DNA of 64,000 bases from an uncultured Eubacteriales bacterium (GCA_900547975.1 URIX01000004.1:6247-70246); one strand, 5' to 3'. Shown: positions 25,757-35,557, counted from the stretch's first letter. The notes: generated from the letters alone by a model not told the origin. A program made the numbers and translations.

Positions 25757-26692
25757 CTACAATCTCTCGACGATTCTAAGTTTCGCACTTTGCGAGCGCG
25801 AGTTGGTTTTGAGTTCTTCCTCGCTTGCGACGATTGGTTTTTTGTTGACCAACTCGACTTCCTTCACCTTTCCGCATACGCACACGGGAAAGTCGGGCGG
25901 ACAAGTGCAAGAGAGATTGAGTTCTCGAAACGCCGATTTGACGATTCTGTCTTCGAGCGAATGAAAGGTGATAACCGCCATTCTACCGCCCTTTTTAAGA
26001 CGTCGTGCCATTTGAGTTATCGCTTCGTCCAAAGCGTTGAGTTCGCCGTTCACCGCAATGCGTATCGCTTGAAACGTGCGCTTTGCCGGGTGTCCGAATT
26101 TCCATCTCGTCTTTGCGGGATAACTGTCTTCAACTATCTTTGCAAGTTCGAGCGTGGTTTCAATCGGCTTTTCCTTTCTTCTTGCGACTATGTTTTTTGC
26201 AATAACTCTTGCAAGTTTTTCTTCGCCGTAATCGAAAAGAATGTTTGCGATTTCTCTTTCGTCGTATCCGTTCACGATGTCGTAGGCGGTGAGAGGTTGC
26301 TCTCTGTCCATACGCATATCGAGCGGTGCGTCTTTCATATAACTGAATCCTCTTTCGGCATTGTCCAGTTGATAACTGCTTACGCCGAGGTCGAGCAGGA
26401 TTCCGTCAACCTCGCCTATCCCGAGCGAATCGAGTTCGGATATGAGGTTTTTGTAGTCGTCGTGTACAAACGTAACCTTGTCTTTGTACGGTGCGAGCCT
26501 TTCGGAAGCGGCTTTCAATGCGTCGCTGTCGCGGTCCACCGCAACGAGCCTTCCGCCCTCGCCGAGCCTCTTGACGATTTCAATCGAGTGTCCCGCGCCG
26601 CCGACCGTGCCGTCGACGTAGATTCCGTCGCTCTTGATTTTCAGTCCGTCGAGACATTCGTTCAACATCACGGGTACGTGTGCAAATTCCAT
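25757..26692 (-). CDS. rsmH: 16S rRNA (cytosine(1402)-N4)-methyltransferase
   Basis: 311-aa RsmH (MraW), methylating C1402 in the decoding centre. SAM motif DGTVGGAGHSIEIV, plus family segments HVPVMLNECLDGL, LDLGVSSYQLDNAERGFSY, RTFQAIRIAVNGEL and the C-terminal ITFHSLEDRIVKSAF. A C-terminal Cys cluster (CTCPPDFPVCVCGK) is present as in many members. It starts 3 bases after mraZ with GGGG-type ribosome-binding sequence at the mraZ end. Confidence 0.97.
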   Translation of the reverse strand: MEFAHVPVMLNECLDGLKIKSDGIYVDGTVGGAGHSIEIVKRLGEGGRLVAVDRDSDALKAASERLAPYKDKVTFVHDDYKNLISELDSLGIGEVDGILLDLGVSSYQLDNAERGFSYMKDAPLDMRMDREQPLTAYDIVNGYDEREIANILFDYGEEKLARVIAKNIVARRKEKPIETTLELAKIVEDSYPAKTRWKFGHPAKRTFQAIRIAVNGELNALDEAITQMARRLKKGGRMAVITFHSLEDRIVKSAFRELNLSCTCPPDFPVCVCGKVKEVELVNKKPIVASEEELKTNSRSQSAKLRIVERL

Positions 26693-26695
26693 TTT

Positions 26696-27139
26696 TTACA
26701 CCCCGTACTTTTTGAGGTCCTGAATCATCTTGTCGATCTTGCTCGGATCGAGCACGCCGTATCTCGCGTCCCAAGCCTCCGCCGGCCAAACTTCGAGATA
26801 AGTTGCCTTTCCGACAAAAACCATTTCTTTGTCGATGCCGAATTTCTCTTTTATGTTTTTGTCGAGAGAAACTCTGCCCTGTGCGTCTTCTTCGAGAGGT
26901 CCGCTGAACGAGAACACCGTCGAAGTGAATTCGTCCGTGTCGGACGTGTACGGATTTTGGTTGATGAAAGGTGCGAACATTTCCTCGAATCTTTCTTCGG
27001 GAACGATGTACAAGCAACCGTTCTTGCCCGGAAGGTAATACGGGTTCGAGCCAAGTCCTTCGCGGAACTTGACGGGAATCCTGAACCTATTTCTCTCGTC
27101 GAGTTGATGACGAGCGTTTCCAAGCATAAATTTCGGCAT
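26696..27139 (-). CDS. mraZ: Transcriptional regulator MraZ
   Basis: 147-aa AbrB-like double-domain protein that binds repeats upstream of the dcw cluster. The first lobe is HQLDERNRFRIPVKFREGL and the second DAQGRVSLDKNIKEKFGIDKEMVFVGKATYLEVW, both with the DxxGR(I/V) core (first lobe DERNRF). First gene of the dcw operon, about 36 bases downstream of the predicted start from 27182-27210. Classical TGGGN repeat boxes are not obvious upstream; only GGGTG near 27160 is seen. Confidence 0.97.
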   Translation of the reverse strand: MPKFMLGNARHQLDERNRFRIPVKFREGLGSNPYYLPGKNGCLYIVPEERFEEMFAPFINQNPYTSDTDEFTSTVFSFSGPLEEDAQGRVSLDKNIKEKFGIDKEMVFVGKATYLEVWPAEAWDARYGVLDPSKIDKMIQDLKKYGV

Positions 27140-27181
27140 TTGCTTTTCCTTTTGAGGGGCGCTTCACCCTTCACGCTTGTT

Positions 27182-27210
27182 ATTGTATAACAATATAAAC
27201 GACTTGTCAA
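27182..27210 (-). promoter_or_regulatory. Sigma-A promoter of the dcw operon
   Basis: Minus strand TTGACA (27205-27210), exactly 17 bases, TACAAT (27182-27187). It would start mraZ through murA, which run on with overlaps or short gaps. Confidence 0.85.
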
Positions 27211-27498
27211 CGAAAATTTTCCAATTTTGACCCAAAATTTTTTCGAGTATTTAGTATGGATTATAGACTTTATACAATTTTAATTATGTTCACAAGTAAA
27301 CTATATACAAACCGCAATTTTTGTCGTATAATCGTTTTCCGAAAAGTCGTCTTTTCAGTGGATTTTGCCTTGAAAACACGCAAAATCATTATAAATTTTC
27401 GCTCGATACAACGCTTATTATCCCCTATTTTCAACCTATATTTGCGCGCGTTTTTGCCACTTTCCGCCACTTTTCGAGCAGAAAATTTTTGCGTTAGC

Positions 27499-27526
27499 AA
27501 CAAAAAATCTCATATCGCATATATTG
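27499..27526 (+). promoter_or_regulatory. Candidate sigma-K-type promoter of the coat-like gene
   Basis: AACA at 27499-27502, 15 bases, CATATATTG at 27518-27526; compare sigma-K consensus AC-N15/17-CATANNNTA. The same pair with a 14-base spacer precedes the 25-aa peptide gene at 44947-45024. Ribosome-binding site GGAGG follows at 27541. Confidence 0.4.
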
Positions 27527-27552
27527 TGGCAAATATAAAAGGAGGTAAAAAG

Positions 27553-28185
27553 ATGTCTTTTTGCAACAACAACTCTACGATAGACAGATGTCCCGGGAAC
27601 ATCAACGGCAATCCGATGAACGGCTTGTGTGAAAAAGTTTGCATTCAGACCACCAAAATCTTCGACGCCTGCATGATGCAGACAAGCATAGATTCTACGG
27701 TGGCTCTCACGAACATTTCGCCTGCAAACCCCACTCTTCCGCTCACATTCGTCAGCGGCTCGTCAACCTCGTCGGTCGGCACGATTACCGCCCTCACGAT
27801 AACACCGATTGCCGACAGAGCGGGACTTTCAAGAGTAACCGCAACGATTTCGATACCCGTTCAAATCGCCTACACCGACGCAAACGGCGTTGCAGGCACG
27901 GGCACGAGCACCGTGAGTATCGCCCAAGACGTGGTTATGTGCGTGCCGTCGGGCAGCGTAATTTCGCCCGTCATCGCGGCAACCGTCAATATGGCTTCGC
28001 CGAGAGGTACTTACGTGAGCGACTACACGTTCTCGATAACTTGTTGCGTTACTGTCATTCTCAGCGTGCAAGCACCCGTCAATCTTCTCGTACCGTCCTA
28101 CGGCTACTGCAAGATTCCGCCCTGCACGGAATTCAGCCAAGACGCTTGTCAAGGCGTGTTCGATTTGCCCTTGTTCCCGTCTTGA
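27553..28185 (+). CDS. Cys-containing conserved protein, probable spore coat or surface protein
   Basis: 210 aa, function not known. The N-terminus is polar (MSFCNNNSTIDRCPGN) and leads to CEKVCIQTTKIFDACMMQ, a Cys-spaced segment I associate with small clostridial coat-like proteins. The middle (about 45-175) is Thr/Ser/Val-rich beta sequence, and the C-terminus has more Cys (CCVTVIL, YCKIPPCTEF, ACQGVF). No signal peptide. GGAGGT is placed 7 bases before the ATG; the frame is open upstream to 27256 but that DNA is AT-rich promoter sequence. The sigma-K-like promoter fits late mother-cell expression. Coat role is inference. Confidence 0.6.
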   Translation: MSFCNNNSTIDRCPGNINGNPMNGLCEKVCIQTTKIFDACMMQTSIDSTVALTNISPANPTLPLTFVSGSSTSSVGTITALTITPIADRAGLSRVTATISIPVQIAYTDANGVAGTGTSTVSIAQDVVMCVPSGSVISPVIAATVNMASPRGTYVSDYTFSITCCVTVILSVQAPVNLLVPSYGYCKIPPCTEFSQDACQGVFDLPLFPS

Positions 28186-28487
28186 CAAACAAGAGCAACC
28201 GAACGACAATTCGATAAAATCGAATTGAAACATAAAAGGCGCGAAAAAATTCCGTGCCTTTTATGTCGTTGTTCGATTTTCAAAACATTTCATATCTTCT
28301 ATGTTTTTTTGATTTGTCACTCGTCAAAAAATTCAATCGTTTTATTCTTATTATGCCGCTCGATATTTCGTTTTACCGTATTTTCTATTTGCCGCTCTTT
28401 TCTTTTATATCGCATTTTTTTCTTTCGTTATTTCCCGATTTTACGTCAATAATTGATAAATAATAATTTATATGTTATATTATCCGT
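28186..28487. other. Intergenic region with two hairpins
   Basis: 302 bases with no supported gene. CAATTCGAT / ATCGAATTG (28207-28227) and ACATAAAAGGC / GCCTTTTATGT (28230-28266) form hairpins after the coat-like gene; the latter is probably its terminator. The remainder is T-rich up to the promoter at 28453. Confidence 0.6.
28453..28481 (+). promoter_or_regulatory. Promoter of the phosphoesterase gene, leaderless spacing
   Basis: TTGATA (28453-28458), 17 bases, TATATT (28476-28481), then 6 bases to the ATG at 28488. No Shine-Dalgarno sequence exists, so transcription probably starts at or next to the start codon. Confidence 0.65.
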
Positions 28488-29204
28488 ATGAAAGTTTTTG
28501 CAATAAGCGATTTACATCTATCCTCTGCCGTCGAAAAACCTATGGACATTTTCGGCGACGGCTGGCAAAACCACTTCGCAAGAATAAGCGAGGACTGGGA
28601 ACGAAAGGTTGCCGACAGCGACCTCGTTTTGCTTGGCGGCGATATGTCGTGGGGATTGACAATCGAACAAGCAAAACCCGACTACGACAAAATTGCGAAA
28701 CTCAAAGGCAAAAAATACGTCGTAAAGGGCAATCACGACTATTACTGGGGTTCGCTCGGCAAAATGCGCGAGACATTCCCCTCTTTCAACTTCATTCAGA
28801 ACAATGCGTATAGAGTGGAATCGGAAAGCAATCAGCAAAAAGCGGTTGTCCTCGCCGGCTCTCGCGGTTGGAATATTCCGCAAAATGACACGTCGGAAGC
28901 GGATTTGAAAATTTACAAAAGAGAATTGATACGCCTCGAACTATCTTTGTCCTACGCCAAAACTATGCAAAAAGAAGGCGATATTCTCATTGCAATGCTT
29001 CACTATCCGCCGTTCGAAGCAACTTATCAGGACACCGAAGTTACCGCGCTTCTTGAAAAATACGGCGTGAACTTTGTACTGTACGGACACTTGCACGGCA
29101 AGAGCGCAAGGGTAACCCCGACGCTCAAAAAACACGGCATAACCTATATTTTGACGTCTTGCGACCTTGTTGACAACAAACTCATAGAAGTGTGCGAAAT
29201 ATAA
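28488..29204 (+). CDS. Metallophosphoesterase (COG1768-type)
   Basis: 238-aa calcineurin-fold phosphohydrolase with the metal-binding set DLHL (motif Dx(H) near residue 8), GGDMSWG (about 49-55), GNHDYYWG (about 79-86), a central LHYPP and the final GHLHG (about 199-203). No signal peptide, so cytoplasmic. The substrate of this family is not established. The start is defined by the invariant MKVFAISDLH beginning. Likely translated from a leaderless mRNA. Confidence 0.88.
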   Translation: MKVFAISDLHLSSAVEKPMDIFGDGWQNHFARISEDWERKVADSDLVLLGGDMSWGLTIEQAKPDYDKIAKLKGKKYVVKGNHDYYWGSLGKMRETFPSFNFIQNNAYRVESESNQQKAVVLAGSRGWNIPQNDTSEADLKIYKRELIRLELSLSYAKTMQKEGDILIAMLHYPPFEATYQDTEVTALLEKYGVNFVLYGHLHGKSARVTPTLKKHGITYILTSCDLVDNKLIEVCEI

Positions 29205-29297
29205 GTAAACAGACGTATTTTTGACTAAAGTATTCTAAAACTTATTGATTTTTAGAATAAAAATTGAAAAGCATATTGATAAATTATAAAAAAATAA

Positions 29298-29330
29298 CGC
29301 TTGCAAAACTTTTGTTTGCAAGCGCTATTT
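29298..29330. terminator. Bidirectional terminator
   Basis: CGCTTGCAAA / TTTGCAAGCG stem (29298-29307, 29315-29324) with A-rich sequence on the left and T-rich on the right, between the convergent phosphoesterase and engB genes. Confidence 0.8.
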
Positions 29331-29335
29331 TCTTT

Positions 29336-29383
29336 GGGGCGTGGGGCATCGCCCCACCCGCAATTATTAATTATTAATTATTA
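29336..29383. repeat. GC-hairpin plus AATTATT repeat, copy 1
   Basis: GGGGCGTGGGGC / GCCCCACCC-type hairpin head followed by tandem AATTATT units. The same composite recurs at 53029-53083, 62508-62564 and 63357-63413. Confidence 0.8.
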
Positions 29384-29976
29384 CTTTGCTTGGCATTTGC
29401 AAGTAGCATTTCTATTCTATCGAGTACACCCTCTTTGCCCGTTTTAGCAGAAGCGGACGTGACGAGGATGTCTTTCGTACCCACACAGAGCGCGGTTGCA
29501 ATGACGCTCAAGCACTTTTGTTGTTGCGCTCTTGAAAGTTTATCTGCCTTCGTTGCGATAATCGTAAAAGGAATATTGTACGAGTACAAATAGTTTATAA
29601 GCATTTTATCGTCATCGGTTGGTTCGTGGCGCATATCGACAAGCACAAAAACGTTTATAAGGCGATTGCTCGTTCGCAAATAGTTTTCGATAAGTCCGCC
29701 CCACTTTTGCTTTTCTTGCTTGTTTACTTTCGCATAACCGTACCCCGGAAGGTCTACAAAATAATACTCGCCGTTGTTTATCTCGAAATAATTAAGCAAA
29801 CGAGTTCTGCCCGGTTCTTGCGAGGTTTTGGCAAGTTTGTTTTGGTTCACCATAAAATTGATAAACGAGGACTTGCCGACGTTGGATTTGCCCGCAATCG
29901 CAATTTCAGGCACGCCGTAGTCGGGCATCTTGCTCGCGTCTGCGACGGACGTTACGAATTTTGCTTGTTTTATCAT
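29374..29976 (-). CDS. engB: Ribosome biogenesis GTPase YsxC/EngB
   Basis: 200-aa EngB GTPase needed for 50S subunit assembly. G1 GKSNVGKSSFIN, G2/G3 region TRLLNYFEINNGEYYFVDLPGYGYAKV, G4 TKADK and G5 VTSASAKTG are all visible. I use the ATG at 29976 with AGGTG just upstream; an in-frame GTG at 29985 is the alternative. The 3' end runs into an AATTATT repeat. Downstream of clpX on the same strand, as in Bacillus (lonA-engB area). Confidence 0.96.
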   Translation of the reverse strand: MIKQAKFVTSVADASKMPDYGVPEIAIAGKSNVGKSSFINFMVNQNKLAKTSQEPGRTRLLNYFEINNGEYYFVDLPGYGYAKVNKQEKQKWGGLIENYLRTSNRLINVFVLVDMRHEPTDDDKMLINYLYSYNIPFTIIATKADKLSRAQQQKCLSVIATALCVGTKDILVTSASAKTGKEGVLDRIEMLLANAKQSNN

Positions 29977-30065
29977 CTTTTGCACCTGTTATTCTCTGCC
30001 GTTTTTTTGCCGTTTTCAACGCAAAAACTATAAAAATAGCGCATTAGATGCGCTATTTTCGTTTG

Positions 30066-31319
30066 CTATGCGATACAATCGGCCGTTTTTTCTATTTGCT
30101 TTCTCACCACGATAGGCTTTTCCGTCTTGTCAATGGAAGCCTTTGTGACAATGACTTTTTCGATGTCTTTCTCAGACGGAATCTCAAACATAAGTTCGAG
30201 CAACACATCTTCGAGAATGGCTCTCAATCCTCTTGCGCCGGTGTTGAGTTGAATTGCCTTTGCGGCAACCGCTCTCAACGCGTCGTCCTCGAATTCGAGC
30301 GTAACGCCGTCGATTGCAAATTGATATTTGTATTGCTTTACGAGCGCGTTCTTCGGCTCGGAAAGGATTTTTACGAGCGCGTTCTCGTCAAGCGCGTTCA
30401 AGCCCACAACGATAGGCACACGACCGACAAATTCGGGGATAAGACCGTATTTGATGAGGTCGGCGGGTTGCAACGCCTTGATAAGTTCGTCATAGCGATA
30501 ATCGACCGTACCTTTTACGGCAGAGCCGAAGCCGAGTTTTGAATTGTCTTTTCTTTGGTCGATAATCTTGTCCAAATCCACGAATGCGCCGCCGCAAAGG
30601 AACAATATATTCGTCGTATCGAGTTGGTAGCACTCTTGATTGGGGTGCTTTCTTCCGCCTTGAGGCGGAACGTTTGCAACCGTACCTTCGATTATTTTGA
30701 GCAATGCCTGTTGCACGCCTTCACCGCTTACGTCGCGCGTAATGGACACGTTTTCGCCTTTCTTTGCGATTTTGTCGATTTCATCGATGTACACGATACC
30801 GATTTCTGCACGCTTCAAATCGCCGTTTGCCGATTGAATGAGTTTCAAAAGGATATTTTCGACGTCCTCACCGACGTAACCCGCTTCGGTGAGCGTCGTT
30901 GCGTCCGCAACCGCAAAAGGCACGTTGAGGATTTGCGCAAGCGTTTTTGCAAGCAAAGTTTTACCCGAACCCGTAGGACCGAGCAAAAGCACGTTGCTCT
31001 TTTCGATTACGACGTCGTCGTTGGACTTCGAGCGCATTTGATTTATACGCTTGTAATGATTGTACACGGCAACGGACAATACGCGTTTTGCGCTGTCCTG
31101 ACCTATGATGTATTCGTCGAGTTTCTCTTTTATCTCTTTGGGCGTATAAAGACTCAAACCGTCGTCGGCGGTTTTGCCGTCTTTTCCGAGCAAGTAGACG
31201 CACTCGTCGATACATTCGTTGCAAATATTTATGCCGTTCGGACCGCTGATGATTTTTTCAACCTCGCTTGCGCCCCTGCCGCAAAAACTGCAATGTTGTT
31301 CTTTATGATAGTTTTCCAT
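30066..31319 (-). CDS. clpX: ATP-dependent Clp protease ATP-binding subunit ClpX
   Basis: 417-aa AAA+ unfoldase that feeds substrates to ClpP. Zinc-binding domain with Cys10, Cys13, Cys33, Cys36; Walker A GPTGSGKT; Walker [10 protein letters not shown]; the ClpP-docking IGF-type loop reads LGFGS; sensor-2 NTGARGLR. Follows clpP by about 90 bases on the same strand in the order tig-clpP-clpX-engB, the standard Firmicutes arrangement. Confidence 0.98.
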   Translation of the reverse strand: MENYHKEQHCSFCGRGASEVEKIISGPNGINICNECIDECVYLLGKDGKTADDGLSLYTPKEIKEKLDEYIIGQDSAKRVLSVAVYNHYKRINQMRSKSNDDVVIEKSNVLLLGPTGSGKTLLAKTLAQILNVPFAVADATTLTEAGYVGEDVENILLKLIQSANGDLKRAEIGIVYIDEIDKIAKKGENVSITRDVSGEGVQQALLKIIEGTVANVPPQGGRKHPNQECYQLDTTNILFLCGGAFVDLDKIIDQRKDNSKLGFGSAVKGTVDYRYDELIKALQPADLIKYGLIPEFVGRVPIVVGLNALDENALVKILSEPKNALVKQYKYQFAIDGVTLEFEDDALRAVAAKAIQLNTGARGLRAILEDVLLELMFEIPSEKDIEKVIVTKASIDKTEKPIVVRKQIEKTADCIA

Positions 31320-31409
31320 ATACTTGATTATACTCCTTGTTTGGCAGATTTCTGCCCGCTTCGTCCGCGGCGCAAACGAGGCGTATTCTCGTATCGCTAT
31401 TTTTGCTCT

Positions 31410-32006
31410 TTACTTTCTCGAATAGAAGATTTTGTCCACGAGACCGTATTTTTCCGCTTCTTCCGCGTTCATATAGAAGTCGCGGTCGGTGTCAACCTCG
31501 ATTTTGGAAAGAGGTTGCGACGTGTTTTGAGCAAGAATATCGTTGATACGCTTTTTGGTTTTGAGGATTTCGTTTGCCTGAATCGCAATATCGCTCGCCT
31601 GACCTTGCGCGCCGCCGAGCGGTTGGTGAATCATAATTTTTGCGTTGGGCAAAGAGAATCTCTTGCCTTTTGCGCCCGACGAAAGCAAGAACGCACCCAT
31701 CGAAGCCGCCATACCGATACAAATCGTGGATACGTCGCATTTGATGTAGTTCATCGTGTCGTAGATTGCAAAACCTGCGGAAACCGAGCCGCCGGGACTG
31801 TTGATATAAAGGCTGATGTCCTTTGTGGAATCCTTGCCTTCGAGATATATAAGTTGCGCGACGACGAGGTCTGCAACGTTATCGTCGATTTCACCTGTGA
31901 GGAAGATGATTCTGTCTTCGAGCAAGCGAGAGTAAATGTCGTAAGAGCGTTCGCCTCTGCCTGTTTGCTCGACAACCATAGGTATAAGTTGATTTCTGAT
32001 GTTCAT
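31410..32006 (-). CDS. clpP: ATP-dependent Clp protease proteolytic subunit
   Basis: 198-aa serine peptidase of the barrel protease. Catalytic triad Ser102 ([11 protein letters not shown]), His127 (MIHQPLGG), Asp176 (DTDRDFYM); the N-terminal [23 protein letters not shown] is canonical. GGAGG precedes the ATG. The only clpP in the window, located between tig and clpX. Confidence 0.98.
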   Translation of the reverse strand: MNIRNQLIPMVVEQTGRGERSYDIYSRLLEDRIIFLTGEIDDNVADLVVAQLIYLEGKDSTKDISLYINSPGGSVSAGFAIYDTMNYIKCDVSTICIGMAASMGAFLLSSGAKGKRFSLPNAKIMIHQPLGGAQGQASDIAIQANEILKTKKRINDILAQNTSQPLSKIEVDTDRDFYMNAEEAEKYGLVDKIFYSRK

Positions 32007-32203
32007 TATATCCTCCGTTCGCCGCGATATACGGAAATTTAAGAGCCGATTTTCGCGACGGATTTACGCTTTTGCGAATTTTCGATTTTTCAATATCGCA
32101 AAAGCCGATTTTATACGCTTTCCGCCTGCGATAAGCAAGCGGAAAGCCTAAACGTTGTTTTCAAGTGCAACGGCACTCTTATTTTACACAAAACTTTAAT
32201 CGA

Positions 32204-33613
32204 TTATTCTGCGTCGGTTGCGGGTTTTGCTGTCTTTTTGGTTGTTTTTTTGGCAGCAGGCTTCTTTTCTTCGACTTTTGCGTCATCGGCCTTGACTTCC
32301 GCTTCGCTTTCGGCTTTCTTGGCGGATTTCTTTGCCGCAACGTTCTCTTTTACGAGGAACGCGAGCAATTTTTCGTTCATAATGGAATTTACGATATAAT
32401 CGATTTGTTCTTTATGCAAAGTCTTTTTGAATTCCTCGACGGTTTGAGAAGAATCGCTTGCGAATTTCTCGATCTTTTCGTCGATTTCCTTGTCCTCGAT
32501 TTTGAGATCTTCCGCTTTGACGAGCGCTTCCATAACAAGACGTACTTTGACTGTCTTTTGCGCTTGATCTTTGTATTGGTCTTCGAGTTGTTCTCTGGTC
32601 ATATTGAGATATTTGAGATAATCGTCGAGTTTCAAGCCTTGATACATAAGACGATATTCAAATTCGTGGACCATATCTTCCGCTTCGCGATCTATCATTG
32701 CTTGCGGAATTTCAACTGCGGACGCGTCGACAATCTTCTCTACGATTTCGTCTTCGAGATCACGCTCTGCCTTTTCTTCGGCTTCTTTGGCGAGGTTTGC
32801 CTTGACGTCCGCTTTGTACTCTGCAAGAGTGTTAAATTCGGAAACTTCTTTGACGAATTCGTCGTCGATTGCGGGAAGTTCTTTGACTTTGACCGCTTTA
32901 ACCGTGCACTCGAACACTGCTTCTTTGCCTGCGAGTTGCTCTGCTTGGTAGTTTTCGGGGAAAGTGACGTTGACATTCTTCACGTCGCCTGCTTTTACGC
33001 CGACGAGTTGTTCTTCAAAACCGGGAATAAAGGTGTTGCTTCCGAGTTCGAGATCGTAGTTTTCCGCGCTGCCGCCCTCGAATTTTTCGCCGTTTACGCT
33101 GCCCACGAAGTCAATCGTGACGGTGTTGCCGTTTGCTGCCGCGGTGTCGACGTCGATAAGACGCGCTTGCTTTTCTTGCTCTTGAGCAATCTTTTCGTCA
33201 ACTTCTTTTGCGGTGACTTTGACCGCTTTCTTTGCAACGGAAAGACCTTTATATTGTCCGAGTGTAACTTCGGGTTTGACAACCATAACGATGGAATATT
33301 TTACGCCGCCGTCTTCGGTCATATCAACGTCGCAAACGCTGTCAACCGCTACGAAATCGTAATCCGCACTCTTTTCGAGTTCCGCCAAAGAAGAATCGAT
33401 GAGCTCGTTTACGGCATCGCTGAAAAATACGCCTTGACCGTACATACCCTCGATAACCTTTTGGGGTGCGTGACCTTTTCTGAAACCGGGAACTGCATAT
33501 TTATGCTTTGTTTTTTCGTAGGCTTGCTTGATTGCTGCGTTGAAAGCGTCCTTGTCAACCGTGTAGTTGAACTTAACCTGGCTCTTTTCCAACTTTTCTG
33601 CTGTGTAGTTCAT
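32204..33613 (-). CDS. tig: Trigger factor
   Basis: 469-aa ribosome-associated chaperone and prolyl isomerase. N-terminal ribosome-binding signature VPGFRKGHAPQKVIE, FKBP-type PPIase domain (about 150-245, VTIDFVGSVNGEKFEGGSAENYDLELGSNTFIPGFEEQLVG) and C-terminal helical domain. The last 45 residues are a Lys/Ala/Glu-rich tail (KKPAAKKTTKKTAKPATDAE) longer than in Bacillus. GGAGGACAA precedes the ATG. Confidence 0.97.
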   Translation of the reverse strand: MNYTAEKLEKSQVKFNYTVDKDAFNAAIKQAYEKTKHKYAVPGFRKGHAPQKVIEGMYGQGVFFSDAVNELIDSSLAELEKSADYDFVAVDSVCDVDMTEDGGVKYSIVMVVKPEVTLGQYKGLSVAKKAVKVTAKEVDEKIAQEQEKQARLIDVDTAAANGNTVTIDFVGSVNGEKFEGGSAENYDLELGSNTFIPGFEEQLVGVKAGDVKNVNVTFPENYQAEQLAGKEAVFECTVKAVKVKELPAIDDEFVKEVSEFNTLAEYKADVKANLAKEAEEKAERDLEDEIVEKIVDASAVEIPQAMIDREAEDMVHEFEYRLMYQGLKLDDYLKYLNMTREQLEDQYKDQAQKTVKVRLVMEALVKAEDLKIEDKEIDEKIEKFASDSSQTVEEFKKTLHKEQIDYIVNSIMNEKLLAFLVKENVAAKKSAKKAESEAEVKADDAKVEEKKPAAKKTTKKTAKPATDAE

Positions 33614-33803
33614 TTGTCCTCCAAGTCCGCGCGAGCAAACTCATTGCCTTGCGGATATATGTTTTCTTAACAAGTGATAGAGATTATAACATAGATAATA
33701 TTAAAAATCAATTAATTTTGCCGCATAGGATTGCGAGTTTTTATTCTCGCGCCCTTATCTCGACGCCGCAAGAAAAAAGAAAGTCCTAAAAAGACGTAAT
33801 TTA

Positions 33804-33832
33804 TTGATTTTAGCGGCAAAAAATACTATACT
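33804..33832 (+). promoter_or_regulatory. Promoter of rqcH, leaderless spacing
   Basis: TTGATT (33804-33809), 17 bases, TATACT (33827-33832), 6 bases, ATG at 33839. No ribosome-binding site lies between, so the mRNA probably begins at the start codon. Confidence 0.7.
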
Positions 33833-33838
33833 GACCGT

Positions 33839-35557
33839 ATGGGAAGCGACCTTTTCGCATTGAGTGCGCTCGCAAAGGAACTCAAAGAAGAACTTGTCGG
33901 CGCAAGAATAGACAAAATTCAACAACCCGAAGTTGACGAGTTGCGCTTTTTCGTGCGCGCAAAAGGCAAAAATCAATGCCTCGTTGTATCTTGCAACGCA
34001 GGCGCGCCCCGTATTCACCTCACAAAAAGCAAAAAAACGAGTCCGCAAGTCGCGCCGAACCTTTGTATGCTTCTTCGCAAATACTTGCTTTCGGCAACGA
34101 TAGGCGACGTTTCCGTATACAATTACGACCGTATAATACGCGTTCGTTTCGACGCTAAAACCGAAATGCGCGACGAGGCGACTTTCTATCTTTTCGTCGA
34201 GATTATGAACAGATACTCGAACATCGTTTTCACCGACGAAAACCTTGTCATTCTCGACGCGGTGAAACATCTTCCCCTCGATATCGAGCGCAATCACGTC
34301 GTGCTTCGCGGCGTTCCGTATTCGCCCGTACAGCAAAAGAAAATCAGTTATCTAACCGATTGTTTTTCGATTTTCGACGATTTCAACGGCGGCGATTTGC
34401 ATAGATTCATACAAGACAACATATCGGGATTTTCGGGCGCGACGATTGAAGAATTGTTGCTTAGAGCAAACGTAAATTCAAACGTCGAAAAACTGTCCGT
34501 AAACGAAAAAGAACGTCTTTGCAAAACCGCTAAGGATTTTGCGAGCGTGTACTCGGACGAGCCGAAAATTCAAATCCAGCCTTGCATAATAAACGGCAAG
34601 GAAGTTTATCCTATTCTCTATCGCTCGCTTGTCGATTCGACGGAATCCAACGTCGTGCGCTTCGAGAGTATGAGCGAGGCGTACGATTCCCTTTTCACCG
34701 ATTGCGACAAGGATATTCGCAACAAGGCAAGGCTCAAATCGCTTGCCACGATTGCAAAACATTTGCGCCAAAAAGTCGAGAAAAACATCGCGATAGACCT
34801 TCAAAAACTCGCCGAATGCGAGGATATGGACAAATTCAGACTTTGGGGCGAACTTATCGTAAACTACATCTATTTGATTAAAAAAGGCGACGAAAAACTC
34901 GTCTGCACCAACTATTACGACAATTCACAAGTGGAAATCCCCCTCGATTTGCGCCTTTCGCCGTCCAAAAACTCTACGGCATACTACGCAAAATACAACA
35001 AACTTAAACGCACAAAAGAATTTGTGAGCCAAAAACTCGAAAAGGATAAAAATTTGCTCGAATACGTCAAGTCGATAGAGGACGAAATCACAAATCTACC
35101 CTACGAAAGCGACGCGGTCGCCATCGAACAAGAATTGACTATGCTCGGCGGCACGAAAAAGAAGTCTGCAAAGAACAAAGTCCGCAAAGAAACAGCCGAC
35201 CCCCCCTACGTTTATTTTGTGGACGGATTCTATATTTACAGAGGCAAAAACAATATCCAAAACGACGAATTGACGTTCAAAATCGCCTCGTCAAACGATG
35301 TATGGTTACACCTCAAAAACGAACACGGCTCGCATACGATAATCATTACGGAAGGACGGCAAGTCCCCGACAAAGTGCTGAAAATCGCAGGTGAAATAAC
35401 GGCAAGCAACAAGCAAGCCTCTTGCGAAGTGGACTACACCGAACGTCGCAACGTCAAACGCAAACCCGACGGACACCCCGGACAAGTGATATACGTCAAT
35501 TACAAAACAATGGTGTCCGAACCGAACCCGCACAAAAACCTCGAAACGCGCAAATAA
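33839..35557 (+). CDS. rqcH: Ribosome quality control protein RqcH (NFACT family)
   Basis: 572-aa NFACT protein; bacterial RqcH binds split 50S subunits with stalled peptidyl-tRNA and adds C-terminal alanine tails that mark the chain for ClpXP. NFACT-N (about 1-180, LVGARIDKIQQPEVDELRF), coiled-coil region (about 285-430) and NFACT-R domain (about 455-560, DGFYIYRGKNNIQNDELTFKIASSNDVWLHLKNEHGSHTII, with the DVWLH motif) are visible. Divergent from tig, near clpP and clpX, its functional downstream proteases. Promoter spacing suggests a leaderless mRNA. Confidence 0.95.
   Translation: MGSDLFALSALAKELKEELVGARIDKIQQPEVDELRFFVRAKGKNQCLVVSCNAGAPRIHLTKSKKTSPQVAPNLCMLLRKYLLSATIGDVSVYNYDRIIRVRFDAKTEMRDEATFYLFVEIMNRYSNIVFTDENLVILDAVKHLPLDIERNHVVLRGVPYSPVQQKKISYLTDCFSIFDDFNGGDLHRFIQDNISGFSGATIEELLLRANVNSNVEKLSVNEKERLCKTAKDFASVYSDEPKIQIQPCIINGKEVYPILYRSLVDSTESNVVRFESMSEAYDSLFTDCDKDIRNKARLKSLATIAKHLRQKVEKNIAIDLQKLAECEDMDKFRLWGELIVNYIYLIKKGDEKLVCTNYYDNSQVEIPLDLRLSPSKNSTAYYAKYNKLKRTKEFVSQKLEKDKNLLEYVKSIEDEITNLPYESDAVAIEQELTMLGGTKKKSAKNKVRKETADPPYVYFVDGFYIYRGKNNIQNDELTFKIASSNDVWLHLKNEHGSHTIIITEGRQVPDKVLKIAGEITASNKQASCEVDYTERRNVKRKPDGHPGQVIYVNYKTMVSEPNPHKNLETRK

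Noticed and set aside
27256..27552. 99-codon extension of the coat-like gene
   Set aside because: AT-rich promoter DNA; GGAGGT and the sigma-K-like box fit the ATG at 27553.
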